From positions 59,193,249 through 59,257,248 of the forward strand of contig NC_088295.1 in the NCBI RefSeq assembly GCF_032854445.1: a DNA stretch of 64,000 nucleotides. The letters run 5' to 3'. Position 1 is the stretch's first letter. Each line of letters starts with the position of its first letter. Both the position numbers and the translations under genes were made by a program. Below the pieces are notes generated by a model, which was given only the letters and a program-made list of their open reading frames with translations, did not search any database and had not been told where the DNA came from. This document shows positions 50,891 to 64,000 of the stretch, piece by piece. This stretch comes from Liolophura sinensis. Taxonomy: Eukaryota; Mollusca; Polyplacophora; Chitonida; Chitonidae.

Positions 50891-51180
50891 TTGACGTCGT
50901 ACTTGACCGTTTTTCAGTCATATGACGACGAGGAGTCATTAGGTGTGTACATATATTGTGTCTTCTTGTGGCAGGGGGAGTCCATGCCGCCAAAGTGCAG
51001 CCGTCACTGAAGTATCATGCCGAAGACACCAGACATGACACACCAAACCAGTCACTTTTTCCTTGCTCTACCCACTCAGTGCTGAGCGCCCAGCGAGGCA
51101 GCAACAAGTACCATTTTTAAAGTCTTTAGTATGACCCGACCCGGGTTTAATCCCGAGTCTCCCCACCAGTATATAAGCCA
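50879..51180 (+). mobile_element. Dispersed element X, copy 1
   Basis: Begins TATGCTTGGGG, then GTCATATGACGACGAGGAGT, TGTGTCTTCTTGTGGCAGGG, GAGTCCATGCCGCCAAAGTG, CTGAGCGCCCAGCGAGGCAG, CAACAAGTACCATTTTTAAA, GTATGACCCGACCCGGGTTT and AATCCCGAGTCTCC. Compared with the inverted copy at 56.1 kb it lacks about 26 bp (CACATTATACTGACACCGGG region). It is non-coding. From memory this sequence is widespread in mollusc genomes. Its GGGTTTAATCCCGAGTC end resembles a tRNA B box. Confidence 0.85.
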
Positions 51181-51192
51181 ATATACTTTTAT

Positions 51193-51350
51193 ATATCAGT
51201 ATTAATATTATATACAGAGACTTGTCAATTCTCCGAAATTAAATTCTCTGAGGCTATATTTGTCGTTCAGTGTTATCATACGATTAAACATTACATAATA
51301 TCGCGGTAATCAGTCTCCATACCACTGTTGTCCAACCAGTATATGGTTTC
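51193..51350 (+). repeat. ~160-bp repeat family Z, copy 4
   Basis: ATATATCAGTATTAATATTA, CAGAGACTTGTCAATTCTCC, TCTGAGGCTATATTTGTCGT, TCATACGATTAAACATTACA and TACCACTGTTGTCCAACCAG. It is separated from copies 1-3 by element X. Confidence 0.8.
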
Positions 51351-52041
51351 ATCATACACCTATGGCCGATGCCCACGTGATACAAAGGCATCCCATATTT
51401 TGCTGTATAGGATGGTTCGTATATGCAATTCCTCTGAAAACAGGGACTACTCTCAATATGTCCAACTCTCGCACACTTACTGTAGTCGTCCGTAGTTTCA
51501 TTATTATTTCTGCCAATGCACCGAGGCCAGTGATGTGGGATGATCAATGTCCAGTGCTCGTTTTGCATGGAACATGTCCAATACCTCCATTGTAGCAAGA
51601 CACGATCAGTACTTACACGGCCGCATCATGTTTTCAGTGAAACACTGTTTTAGTGCCAAAACTTCCAGTTCAGTCATCATCATGTAGACGTCTGTTTGAC
51701 TTTATACTATACCACACGTTAAAACTTTGCTCGCATAACTCACGTCTCTCTGACGTGACGACACAGCGTTGGGCTTTATCAGTGTTTCGTGATGTGACCA
51801 CCTTGTAATTGTGTAAGGTCGTGGGTGTTTACAATATAGGCTTTTTAAAAAATGTTTGCAATTGAAACATAAACATACTCGATCTGAAATGATTGCACTC
51901 GTTTATAGGTGAACCATTTTCGGCGCAGGTTCAAATCCCTAGCATCGTCCTCTCTATTCGAGCTCGGCTGATACAACAGGTCGACCTTAGACAACTCAAG
52001 CTGACACATCATCGCAGATCAGACACTCCTATGATAATCTC
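51351..52041. other. Nothing recognised
   Basis: Spacer between repeat-Z copies. Opposing frames at 51284-51598 and 51362-51595 have no domain. A TTCAAATCCCTAGC B-box-like word occurs at about 51929. A TGACGTGACG word is at about 51751. Confidence 0.45.
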
Positions 52042-52290
52042 TATATATCAGAGTATAGTACAGAGATGTCTCATTTTCCCCAAATTAATTTCTTTCCGGC
52101 CACATTTGTCTTTATGTATTATTATAAGATTAAACAGGCACGTAACATGCCGTAATACTGGGGTGATTAGACTCAAATATACCATTTGTTGTCCGACCTG
52201 TACACCGTTATATCATTATACAGTACACAGACGTCTCAATTCTCTCAATGAATTCATCTCCGGTCATATTTGTCCTTATATATTATTAAC
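52042..52290 (+). repeat. ~160-bp repeat family Z, copies 5-6
   Basis: Copy 5 (52042-52212) begins ATATATCAGAGTATAGTACA and contains TTTCTTTCCGGCCACATTTG, TCTTTATGTATTATTATAAG, ATTAAACAGGCACGTAACAT and CATTTGTTGTCCGACC. Copy 6 (52213-52290) repeats the first half: CACAGACGTCTCAATTCTCT, CATCTCCGGTCATATTTGTC and CTTATATATTATTAAC. The stop-free frame 51893-52360 across them is not a gene. Confidence 0.82.
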
Positions 52291-52954
52291 TAGGGAGCGT
52301 CTCCGGAACAAGGGACGTTCCCCGGAATTGACCCATCTCTCGCTGTTACAAACTAATTAGGCGGAGTATTACCTGAACCTAATAGACCGCGGAAGACAAG
52401 GCTTTCTAAATAACATAGCGCGTCTCAGTGTGCCGTGGCCTCATGGCCATGGAAAGCTTTGCCACTCGGAAAGAGAGCTAGTGGTATTTGTAAGTCACGA
52501 CGGGCTCTGTATCCAGACGCGCTCTATTATACACCCTCAGTAAGTAAGTAAACAGGGAAATCAGGTTTAACAATGTCTGATTCAATTCGGGCGGATTATG
52601 TCCCTGTAGACAAAGATGGATTAATGCACGAGGGTTTCCAATACACTTCGAGGCTTAACAAATAAGTCTTTGAAAGATGGCGGCGTTTGTAGCCAAGGCA
52701 ATTTGCATATTAGTGTGTAATGTACCGTCCAGACCATCTGTAAAACTCTCACGTTATACATTAAAAGGATGCGACTGATCCGTCCTGTGATAGAGGATAT
52801 CTATTCAAATATAAGTCCTTATCACACAGAAAGGCGTTTATAAGCCTTCAAAATCTTTAAAACATATAGGTAAATTAATTTTGCTATAAAAAGTGTCTGT
52901 GAATATGCCTTAAAACGGATTACAGAGTTGATGAGCTTAGGATATAATAAACAG
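52291..52954. other. Nothing recognised
   Basis: No long frame and no recurrent repeat. TGGCCTCATGGCCATGG at about 52437-52453 is a short palindromic word. Confidence 0.5.
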
Positions 52955-55737
<2,783 letters not shown>

Positions 55738-55830
55738 GGGCTTTTGCGTCTTACTTAACCAAGTCACAAGTTGTGCGTGTATATACTGCGTTTTCTTGTT
55801 GCAGGGCGAGTACATGCCAAATCAGGGTTG
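55738..55830 (+). mobile_element. Dispersed element X, 5' fragment (copy 3)
   Basis: GTTTGGGCTTTTGCGTCTTA, CTTAACCAAGTCACAAGTTG, TATACTGCGTTTTCTTGTTG and CAGGGCGAGTACATGCC align with the first 100 bp of copy 1 (CTTGGGGATTGACGTCGTA..., TTCTTGTGGCAGGGGGAGTC). Homology stops after TACATGCC. It starts exactly where the preceding microsatellite ends. Confidence 0.7.
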
Positions 55831-56059
55831 CATGATTACACATTTATTATTACCACAAGGATGTGCAGAACAGTAGCGGACGGCGCAAAAGAGCCCGGAT
55901 ATAGCAAACTCACCTTATACCTGACATCGAGGCACTTTCACCTGCAAACATGGCAGTGACAATAATGTCTAAATAACCTGGAAGTAAATACAAAACTCTT
56001 GCCTCACGACGACCTAAGTCCAAAACTACGCTTTCTTGAAGTTCACAATGTACGTATTC

Positions 56060-56350
56060 TGCTTGCAATGTTCTGTTCCCTCGAAATCGCAAGACCCGGG
56101 ATCAAACCCGTGTCGCGTCATACCAACGATGTTAAAAATGGTGCTTGTTGCTACCTCGCTTGGAGCTCAGCACGAAGGAGTTAGACCAAGAAAACGTGAC
56201 TAGTTGGCCCGGTGTCAGTATAATGTGGCTGGGTGGGGTTGTCATGTGCCTTCGGCCTGATACAGTGGCGGCAGCACTTTTGCCCCATGGACTCGCCATT
56301 CCACAGCATATGTGCACACGCTTGGTGACACCCCGTCGTCATATGACTGA
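56060..56350 (-). mobile_element. Dispersed element X, copy 2 (inverted)
   Basis: The reverse complement reads GTCATATGACGACGGGGTGT, GCGAGTCCATGGGGCAAAAG, TGCTGCCGCCACTGTATCAG, GCCGAAGGCACATGACAACC, CATTATACTGACACCGGGCC, GTGCTGAGCTCCAAGCGAGG, TAGCAACAAGCACCATTTTT and GGGTTTGATCCCGGGTCTTG. It is the longest copy here, opposed in orientation to copies 1 and 3. Frames of 74-145 codons crossing it are element sequence. Confidence 0.88.
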
Positions 56351-56367
56351 GACATGGAGAACAGCGT

Positions 56368-56618
56368 AACTGTAGGTGGTGAGCAGCGTAAATGTAGGTG
56401 GTGAGCAGCGTATCTGTATGTGGTGAGCAGCGTAAGTGTAGGTGGTGAGCAGCACAACTGTAGGTAGTGAGCAGCGTAAGCATAGGTGGTGAGCATCGAA
56501 ACTGTAGGTGGTGAGCAGCGTAACTGTAGATTTCGAGCAGCGTATTTGTGGTGGCGAGTAGCGTAAATGTAGGTAGTGAGCAGCGTAACTGTAGGTGGTG
56601 AGCAGCGTAACTATGCAA
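56368..56618. repeat. 22-bp minisatellite, about 11 copies
   Basis: The unit is GTAGGTGGTGAGCAGCGTAA plus two bases (CT, AT, GT). The GCAGCGTA landmark recurs about every 22 bp (for example 56383, 56405). Variants include AGCACAAC, AGCATCGAAAC and one unit altered to TTTCGAGCAGCGTATTTGTG. The array begins within 20 bp of the 5' end of inverted element X. Confidence 0.92.
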
Positions 56619-59143
56619 AAAAGAACGAAGAGCGCAGTTTAAAAATAAGCAATCTTTGTTAATATATGAGGTGAGTTCTTCAGATATAATGCTCTTCCGA
56701 GATGTACAAAGAAAACCCTTGGGCCTAAAGTATATTTAACTGGTCACACTCTGATGTGTTTACAAAATAAATACAGAGAGGGTGCGGATAAAAGTCCCGT
56801 GTCAAGCGGTAATATATGAAGACATGCGTACAGGGTAAGCTCCACAAAAAATGCGCACGGAAGACATGAGGATGGGCGATAAGGCGGCTTGCTGGCATAA
56901 TCACATACAGGCCACACAACTCAAGAAGAGGCTGCTTCCATCCCTGACCCCAAAAGAGCGTCACTATGACCCGTCCGTGTAGTGGGACTTAATCGAGGGA
57001 ATCTCAGGAAGCCCGCAAAAAAGCTAAAACACCGAGTTCGAGTTACAGGTCGTTCATCAAAATATTAGCCGAAGCGCGCGCCTTGACAGAGCATAGCTGC
57101 AAGACGAGTCATGTCTTGACAGGAAACATCTGTCGACGAGAATCACGTGATTAATGGCGAGATCAAGCGAATGGAATCATGGGTAAAGTACATGACATGC
57201 ATGGATTGTGGAAAAAAAGATATTCTTTTCTCCCTGGGTTTCTCTTCTTCCTGGGTATTCGTTAAAAAAATCTAATAGATGTCTTTAGAAAAAATAATCT
57301 TGTTATTTGTCAGTGAAGCATATTTGATTTCAATTTCGTCTCAGGGTAAAAACATATGGTCATTTGATGCCTTTAACGGGTGAAAAGCTTATTGTGTGAA
57401 AAAAAAAACTCATACAAAAAATTAACAGTTTGTTATCTGAACAAATTCCAGCCTTTAGTCATAAGGTATTATGTTAAATCCATGTACATATATACATATT
57501 CATTTATACATCAGTTACATCTGATATATTCACATACTGGCATTCTTAATTTTTTAAAGTTCTTAATTTTTTTCTTGATTATGAACTTAGTTGAAATATA
57601 AGAAATAACTGCAAAAAGAACACCTGGAGACGATTCCACAAAGCCATTTCTAACTTAATTCAAAATTTAAAACTTCTTCACGATTCTTACATTTTGGTAT
57701 TGGAAATTTTGACACATTTGTCATTAGATAATATTGATGGGGTGGCCAAAATTTTTATTTCTAAAGCCGAAAAATAAGCTTTAAGATAGTAATTTCAAAT
57801 TTTGGCTGAAGTCAGAAATTTTATACTTTGCTTTTATATTTCATATCTTCCCTACCATTATCTGGCATTAAATTTTCCCACTCTCATCGGTTAATAATTG
57901 CTGCCACGATAAAGAATGCCACGTTACAGTTGTAACAAGCCCGCGTATTCACATCAAATCTGAATAATGACAGAATCCCACTGGCCTCACAAACCATCCT
58001 CTGTCGTGTTTGAATACCGCCAAACACTAGGGCAAAGTCAGAAACAAATTTCCAGAAATCCCTCTTGTGCTTAACCTTTTTGGTTATTCTGCCAACTAAC
58101 TTCCATCTATACACACCTCATTATAACCAGATAAAAGTTGTTTTTTTTATCCTGTATAGAGTTTAGGAAGAATCCGGCGCTTTTCACAGCCATCTGGTCT
58201 CTTCTGGGGATTTAAGAAAACACTGTTATATCTGTACAAATACGAACGATCCTTCCGCTCGTTTTCCGAACTTAACTCTAATGAGCGCCCGCAGAGGCGT
58301 GTGTACAACAAACGCCGCGTGCCAGGGAAAAACTAGACTGTTTTTTTTTTCTGTCCTTCCCTCTTCTATTGACTTGTGGTGAGTTATTGGTTTTTGCTTC
58401 CCACTGACTGCAGTGCGCGCGTGAGTTTTGTAAGCATGTAAAAGACATTGCGTCAAACCCTGCAGAGTGGCATACTAGGCACAGAGCAGAGCTTTAACAC
58501 CTGCATACAACCCATAACGTATATTTGTACACCGACAAGAAATTTTTTAGTTTTTTTTTTCACGTAGACTATCGTTACCAGATTGCAAAAACATTCCTGG
58601 AAAATACCCAAGATAAATATATCTTTACTACACTCCCAAGCCCGAAAAGTTTTACACAAGGGAACAAATGGACACCTCTTTGATATACCTATATAATACA
58701 TTATATAAAAGTGTATATTAAGTAATAGATTAAGACAGGGTTAATTTTGCTTTTTGTCCAGCAGCATATGTTTACTCAGTTACAAAAAAACTTCTCAGTT
58801 ATATATGTTCTTTAAAAACACGCAACGTAAACGATTATTGTCGTAACTAAGTTTTGAAACATTCGATAGAATATTTTATAATTATTATAAGTTGATTATA
58901 AGAATACGTGTTAAACCTGTGTGGATATAAAATAAGGAGTCCGAATAATAAGACTCCCATGCTTTAATTAACTGCTGTAATTGTGTAAAGAAGGCAATTG
59001 TAGGATAACTTGTTTGTAACTACCATACATGGCCTATATATAGTTACAGGTATATGGTTTAGTTACAGTAGAGTTACAGCTATTGGTTACTTTCTGAAAC
59101 AGGGCCCTGAACATGTTATACGGAGAATGTCAAAATTACAGCA
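56619..59143. other. No recognised gene
   Basis: Mostly AT-rich, with a CpG-richer patch at 57060-57180 (CGAAGCGCGCGCCTTG, ATCACGTGATTAATGGCG). At 57630-57830, loosely inverted TTT-rich words (GATTCCACAAAGCCATTTCT, CAAAATTTTTATTTCTAAAGCC, AAATTTTGGCTGAAG) may be a decayed MITE, but I cannot define its ends. Confidence 0.45.
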
Positions 59144-59387
59144 ATTATTTATTTATTATTTGATTGGTGTTTTACGCCGTACTCAAGAATATTTCACCTA
59201 TACAAAGGCGGCCAGCATTATGGTGAGACGAAAACCGGCTGAGCCAGGGGAAACCCACGACCATTACTGATAAACCTTCCCACGAACGGCCGGAGGGAAG
59301 CCAGCATGAGCTGGACTTGAACTCACATCGGGGATATTGCGCCGCATGCACTGCCACGTTAACCACCTCGGACACGGACGCCCCCAC
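59144..59387 (-). mobile_element. SINE family A, full-length copy with tRNA-like head (copy 7)
   Basis: Read on the minus strand, it starts with a tRNA-related head. GGGGGCGTCCGTGTCCGAGG contains an A-box-like TCCGAGGTGGTTAACGTGGC (59353-59372), which resembles the GTGGCCGAGTGGTTAAGGCG start of tRNA-Ser or tRNA-Leu. A B box follows, GAGTTCAAGTCC (59313-59324). The body is CGACCATTACTG..., TTCCCCTGGCTCAGCCGGTT, CACCATAATGCTGGCCGCC, GAAATATTCTTGAGTACGGC and GTAAAACACCAATCAAATAA. The tail is an AAAT-type repeat. The A/B-box layout is the established sign of a pol III-transcribed SINE. The body resembles, from memory, a conserved central domain of a widespread SINE superfamily; an alignment is required. 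Confidence 0.9.
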
Positions 59388-62300
59388 AGCGATTATGAGC
59401 GATGGCTGGTCTTTTTTGCAGGTGTGTACGGAGCTGGCAGGCCCCGCTACATGTATGTAGCAAATGAGCACAAAAAACATTTATATGAGCACACAAATGA
59501 ATACTGATACTCTTGGAAAAACATTTGGCACAATATTACCATCTATCTGATAAATAAATCAATGCTAAAAGCCCACATATCAAGGATATCGAATAACAGG
59601 CTTGATTAATTCTGGAGTAATTGTACCATCTGTTTGTCTGCATTAAACCATATTTGATGACTTATAAACTGGGATCTAAGTATATATAGATTATACAGCA
59701 ACTTTTGTGGCCAAAACAGCTTAAGGTGAATGATTTGGCCATGGCGGAGAAGGAAAACCTGATACTAGGTTGGAAAAGATGAGAAAAATACTCGTGTCGC
59801 AATAACGTTCATGCCACTGTGCAGTGAATGATTTACGAGAGTTCCAAAGAGTCTTGTTTCTTGGAGGAAGAAAAAAACATGACGCGTAAATCTGTTTTTA
59901 CTTTGGTTAATTCACCAATGGGCGAAGCCATCAAGTCTAATTTAAAGGCAGTCCCCAACACTACATCAAACACTCCTTGTTCCTTTTAACGGTCAAAAAA
60001 CTCTTGCCAAATTGGACCACGCAGTTTTAGCAGTGAGTACGACTTTGAGGCCTATAAATATCTTACACGGACAAGAAGACAGATAAAGTGTTCTGTATAA
60101 CGGAGCTTTGGATGAGAGTTTAATTCTTTTATCGGTAAGAGTATATGCTTAGATTTAAAAAAAAATCATCAAAACCAAGACGATAAAGGGAAATATTCTC
60201 TATTTGACTGTAGTGATTAAGTTGAAAGATTCACCATTGCATAAATAGTGGTAGGCCTGGAGAAGTTAAAAGTTGCATGTTTAGAACTTAACACATGAAT
60301 TAACAATACCAATATCTTGGTACATGTGCCATGGGCTCTGAGCCCAATATTGAGCTCCAGGAAGAGCTGAAATCTAAGTATACGTATATTATACAAGCAG
60401 AATAAATCTGAACAAATATATCATTTATTTACCACAAAAGGGGCCGTTTTTCAGCTTCTGGAGAGTAAAAGAAACAGTAATGAAAAGTCAAACATGGAAT
60501 ATCACTGGAATTGAACTCTTAAAGGTCACCCAGACACAACTTGGCAAATAGAAACAGAAAATAGAGGAGGGGTAAGATGTATGACTTCAAATCGCAGACA
60601 GAAGCTATACAGGTACATGTTCAATGCCGGCTTTGGACTGGGTATTTCTATATATTTCATGCAGTTAGAATAACTGTTTTTGAGTTTTTGCCAATGCAGG
60701 TCATGGTCACGATCTTCACGAACAAGAAAAAATACGTTAATCAAAAATTCGTATATGATCAAATAATATATGCATATATTCCATTGATGCAGGTGGCGCG
60801 ACTTGGTCTCTTTAGAATACATGATGGCACGATTTTACACAAAAAAGCAAAATCAAATTTCTTTATTGCACTTGGTGAATTTCAATGGAAAATTTACTCG
60901 TTAAGTGCTGAAGAATTAAAGGGTCTATATGGAGCGTTTATTCATTTTTGTTTGGCCGGGTGAAGCTTCTTTCAATGGATCCATTGTACATACATGAAAT
61001 GTACAACATTTAATTTCCCGGGTGTTTCTGGGATGCAGCATGTTTTTTATTAAATACATGGCGGCATTACATAACTCAATATCACCCACCAGGTGCATTT
61101 TTACATTTAATAAAGCAAAACGATCGTTAATAATTAATGTTCCTTGTAGCTGCCAAGTGCAGTTTTTGCTCTGTTTACGAACAATTAAGCAAAAAGGTAT
61201 CGTAATACTTCGACGATAATCAGAAATGATTTACAACTCAATTTGCAACTCGGCGCGAGACAATTTTTTTTTATACTCCCCTTCCAGAAGAAAAGCAATT
61301 TTTGAAAACTTAATTTCAGAAACTTAACAAAATGTTGATTGATCGTACCTGATTCGGCTGTGTTTGTTAACGTTATATGACAAACAGTTGCTTCTTCTCA
61401 TTAATTATATAGTTAATATGTTCATTATGTTTGTGGAATGAGAATGAAAATGACAAAAGAGCTAAATTTAACTGGATATTTGATATAAACATAATTTAAT
61501 CGTGCTGCGTAAAGCCGTTAGGAACTTTACAAAAAAAGAAGACAAGAGTTCAATCCAGCTTCCTCTGGTTCAGTTTTACGCTACTTAATTGTCAGATACT
61601 ATAATTGTGCGCTCAGGCTCTTCCCCCTGTAAACCCTATCGCCATAATAAAAAAGAGAAATATTTGGGAGTGCATCGTCAAGTCCCAGCTGAAAAAAAAC
61701 CCCATTAAAATGTTGAATCATGTTTTAATTATTTACTTCTAATCTGAAAAAGTACGGCGTACTAGTTAACAAATGTGAAGCTTTTATTTATTGACTTACC
61801 CATTAAGTTTATGTCTACCCAAAACGTTTTCAAGACGGTTGAATGCAAATCCAATTTATCGTCCATGAATCTAAATTCACAAAGCATATATATAAGTGTA
61901 TAGATTTAATTTCATCATTTACTTTGCCTTGTTCTCTGTAGAATTTCATATATTTGACATACAGTTAACTTGCCATCAAACATCTGTGTGATAAATATGA
62001 ATTGCCCCTGTCGTATTGTTCAGGTTCATGACAACTTAATGCGAAGCAATTTCCTTTGTCATTCAAACAATTAACGGAATCAATGCTCCCAGATGGCATC
62101 GCACAAAATACGTGGACTTATGGTAGGAAACACTGGAGTTAAGCGAGCAGCCCTTGAACATTTTCTTGTGTAAACATCTCAAAACAATTTTTTCTTGTCC
62201 TGTTTGTTCATAATCGTGGTAATGTTTGACAGCAGCGATGTAAGTATTGACAGTCTATTATATACATGGTAAATATTTTATGTCTCTTCGAGTACCTTGA

Positions 62301-63213
62301 TTAAGCACTTGTGATGATATCCAGTGCCGCGCATTATACAGAATTGTGTTTACAAGACACAAAGTACATGGCTACTTTTGGTGAAACGTTATCATTAACC
62401 AACTAACCAATAATTACACGAATTCTATAAGTCAATCAAGTAAAACCAAAAATATCACATTGCTGCATTTTGTAAGAACTAAGGTGCATGTAGAATCTTT
62501 GGATTAATTGTACTGGGATCTTGATATATCGACCGTTTCTAAGATGTTAGAAATACTAATAAATCAACATTCAGAGAAGAGTGCCGTTACCTGCATGATG
62601 AGTCGACACGTTATTACCATGGGCTTTAATGAAAATAAATATTCGCTGTTGTACGTGCGCAGTGATTTAATTCACGATAGAATTTGATGTATCCCCACAG
62701 AACGGCTCAAATAGGACAAATTAAATTTCCATTTTCACTGAGATGTTCTTGCAGGCGGATGGTAGCTGTGCTGTCACTATCCCTCGGGGTCGGGAGGTTA
62801 TGCTAGCAGCTGATGCTGCCCCCAGACAACTGGGGAGGAAAGGACGGGGCGGGGGGGATGGTGGTTGGAGTGAAAGGTGACCCGATGGATAGAAGAAGGA
62901 TAAGGGAGACCACATGACCCCGATGCTGATACGTCATTGTCAGATATGACAAGATGTGTCCGTGTAATATGACCGATTTCATTACAATGGCGATATTTTA
63001 ATCCAGTCGTATCCATCTTTACCATCACAGCTAATTCAGATAAGGCACCTTTTGTCCTACACTTTGTTGTCCTACACGCAGAGATTATCGTTGCAAGATT
63101 CCCCGGATCTTAGCCTTGAACGAACTGACCAATCAGATCGGTCTCTGCACATTAATGACATAAAACCGCTGATTATGGAATAGGGTCTGACTGCATGGGT
63201 CAGACGGCATTGA
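59388..63213. other. No recognised gene; one 128-codon frame
   Basis: The ATG frame at 60577-60963 (128 codons; MYDFKSQTEAIQVHVQCRLW..., ending ...ALGEFQWKIYSLSAEELKGL) is long for such AT-rich DNA, but a 98-codon frame overlaps it on the other strand and I know no relative. A stop lies five codons upstream of the ATG. Three TTACAG words at 59042-59079 are minor. The patch 62740-62900 is GC-rich with a G-run cluster (GGGGAGGAAAGGACGGGGCG then GGGGGG). Confidence 0.45.
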
Positions 63214-63282
63214 CACGGTCTGGCACGAAATGACAAAGCAGTATTCGGCGAGATCGTGTACAAGCTGTTGACAACTGTACTT

Positions 63283-64000
63283 TTAATGTTCACGAATCTT
63301 GTACCAGTTAGTGGTAACTCCAGGCCAAATTTGCGCAATATTGGACCTGTTCAAAAGTACCTGCACCATACTGAAGCCAGCTATATCATAAATACCATCA
63401 ATTTTCACGATACAGGGCTCAGCTGCATTCATGTTGTCTACAGTTATCAAGATACAGGACTCAGCTGCATTCATATTGTCCACAGTTATTACGATACAGG
63501 ACTCAGCTGCATTCATATTGTCCACAGTTATTACGATACAAGATTCAGCTGCATTCATCTTGTCCATAGTTATTACGATACAGGACTCAGCTGCATTCAT
63601 ATTGTCCACAGTTATTACGATACAGGACTCAGCTGCATTCATCTTGTCCACAGTTATCACGATACAGGACTCAGCTGCATTCATATTGTCCACAGTTATT
63701 ACGATACAGGGCTCAGCTGCATTCATCTTGTCCACAGTTATTACGATACAGGACTCAGCTGCATTCATATTGCCCACAGTTTTCACGATACTGGACTCAG
63801 ATATATTCATATATATCCACAATTTCCATGATACTCGATCTTGCATTATTGAAAAAAATTCAGAAACATCATATATACCCTCAGTTTCCATGATAATGGA
63901 ACCAGAAATATCATATATACCCTCAGTTTCCATGATACTGGAACCAGAAATATCATATATACCCTCAGTTTCCATGATACTGGAACAAGAGATATCATAT
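63283..64000 (-). CDS. Open frame through the 42-bp array, possible repeat-protein exon
   Basis: The minus strand is stop-free from the window edge (64000) to a TAA at 63283, at least 239 codons. The first ATG seen here is at 63975, and the true start may lie outside. The translation is 14-residue repeats of two types: METEGIYDISGSSI (three copies nearest the edge) and ITVDNMNAAESCIV (about nine), joined by diverged units, then a unique 40-residue end (...TTNWYKIREH). The 21-bp length change between the two array parts keeps the frame. No signal peptide or known domain is visible. Because the unit is 42 bp, any stop-free frame persists automatically, so chance is a serious alternative. Confidence 0.2.
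   Translation of the reverse strand, partial: YDISCSSIMETEGIYDISGSSIMETEGIYDISGSIIMETEGIYDVSEFFSIMQDRVSWKLWIYMNISESSIVKTVGNMNAAESCIVITVDKMNAAEPCIVITVDNMNAAESCIVITVDKMNAAESCIVITVDNMNAAESCIVITMDKMNAAESCIVITVDNMNAAESCIVITVDNMNAAESCILITVDNMNAAEPCIVKIDGIYDIAGFSMVQVLLNRSNIAQIWPGVTTNWYKIREH
63400..64000. repeat. 42-bp minisatellite, two subfamilies, continues beyond window
   Basis: Subfamily 1 (63400-63830, about 10 units) is CAGTTATTACGATACAGGAC, TCAGCTGCATTCATATTGTC, CA. Landmark positions 63441, 63483, 63525 and on to 63777 and 63819 are exactly 42 apart. Subfamily 2 (63840-64000, about four units) is CAGAAATATCATATATACCC, TCAGTTTCCATGATACTGGA, AC, also 42 bp (63882, 63924, 63966). The step between the two is 63 bp, one and a half units. 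The last unit is cut by the window end. Confidence 0.95.

Noticed and set aside
51893-52360. 155-codon plus-strand frame
   Set aside because: It runs through two non-coding repeat-Z copies, and the equivalent frame is not kept in the other copies.
56181-56618. 145-codon minus-strand frame
   Set aside because: It consists of the 22-bp minisatellite plus inverted element X. The 22-bp period is not a multiple of three, so the repeated peptide cycles through frames.
63256-63831. Plus-strand frame with a signal-peptide-like start (YKLLTTVLLMFTNLVPVSG) and 14-residue repeats
   Set aside because: The apparent start at 63256 is GTG, which is not a normal eukaryotic start. The first ATG is at 63286, after most of the hydrophobic stretch, and the frame closes in the second repeat subfamily.

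Overview
The window is eukaryotic nuclear DNA, AT-rich by eye (about 60%), repeat-dense and with no recognisable protein-coding gene. I found no stop-free frame that carries a domain I know, no reverse transcriptase or transposase, no rRNA, no convincing tRNA gene, and nothing bacterial or viral. Dispersed non-coding repeats point to a lophotrochozoan, most likely a bivalve mollusc. The evidence is a TTTATTTGATTGGTGTTTTA...GCCGT element (7 copies), an ATATTGCCGATGTGGCGTAAA element (2 copies) and a GTCATATGACGACG...GCGAGGCAGCAAC element (3 pieces). The organism call rests on memory of similar sequence in mollusc genomes and needs a database search.

Layout. 1-3.96 kb: single-copy-looking sequence. 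3.96-4.5 kb: 25-bp minisatellite kept in exact register. 7.3-7.6 kb: TA/TG microsatellites, then the first SINE fragment. 10.7-11.0 kb: CpG-rich patch that could be a promoter and first exon. 15.86-16.89 kb: 33-bp inverted repeats 1 kb apart. 20.26-20.53 kb: long imperfect palindrome (MITE-like). 23.26-23.91 kb: degenerate ACTG/ACTC array. 25.8, 30.1 and 33.6 kb: three copies of a 150-300 bp dispersed family; the middle copy abuts a minisatellite (29.7-31.27 kb) built from two unit lengths, 76 and 68 bp. 45.26-47.65 kb: a small MITE, two SINE copies and a 110-bp TTTA tract. 45.9-49.6 kb: five perfect TGACGTCA octamers. 50.4-52.3 kb: about six copies of a roughly 160-bp repeat interrupted by another dispersed element. 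52.95-53.1 and 55.39-55.74 kb: long alternating purine-pyrimidine microsatellites. 56.37-56.62 kb: 22-bp minisatellite. 59.14-59.39 kb: the only SINE copy that keeps its tRNA-like head. 63.4-64.0 kb: 42-bp minisatellite running off the right edge, with one frame open through all of it.

No pathway or operon-like gene cooperation can be described. The window reads as intergenic or long-intron DNA shaped by SINEs, MITE-like elements and tandem arrays. The two best coding candidates, both weak, are the 10.8-kb putative first exon and the minus-strand frame through the 42-bp array. The most interesting structural hypothesis is that the 50.4-52.3 kb cluster, with its ~160-bp tandem core next to a dispersed flank, is a pearl-like (Helitron-derived) non-autonomous element.
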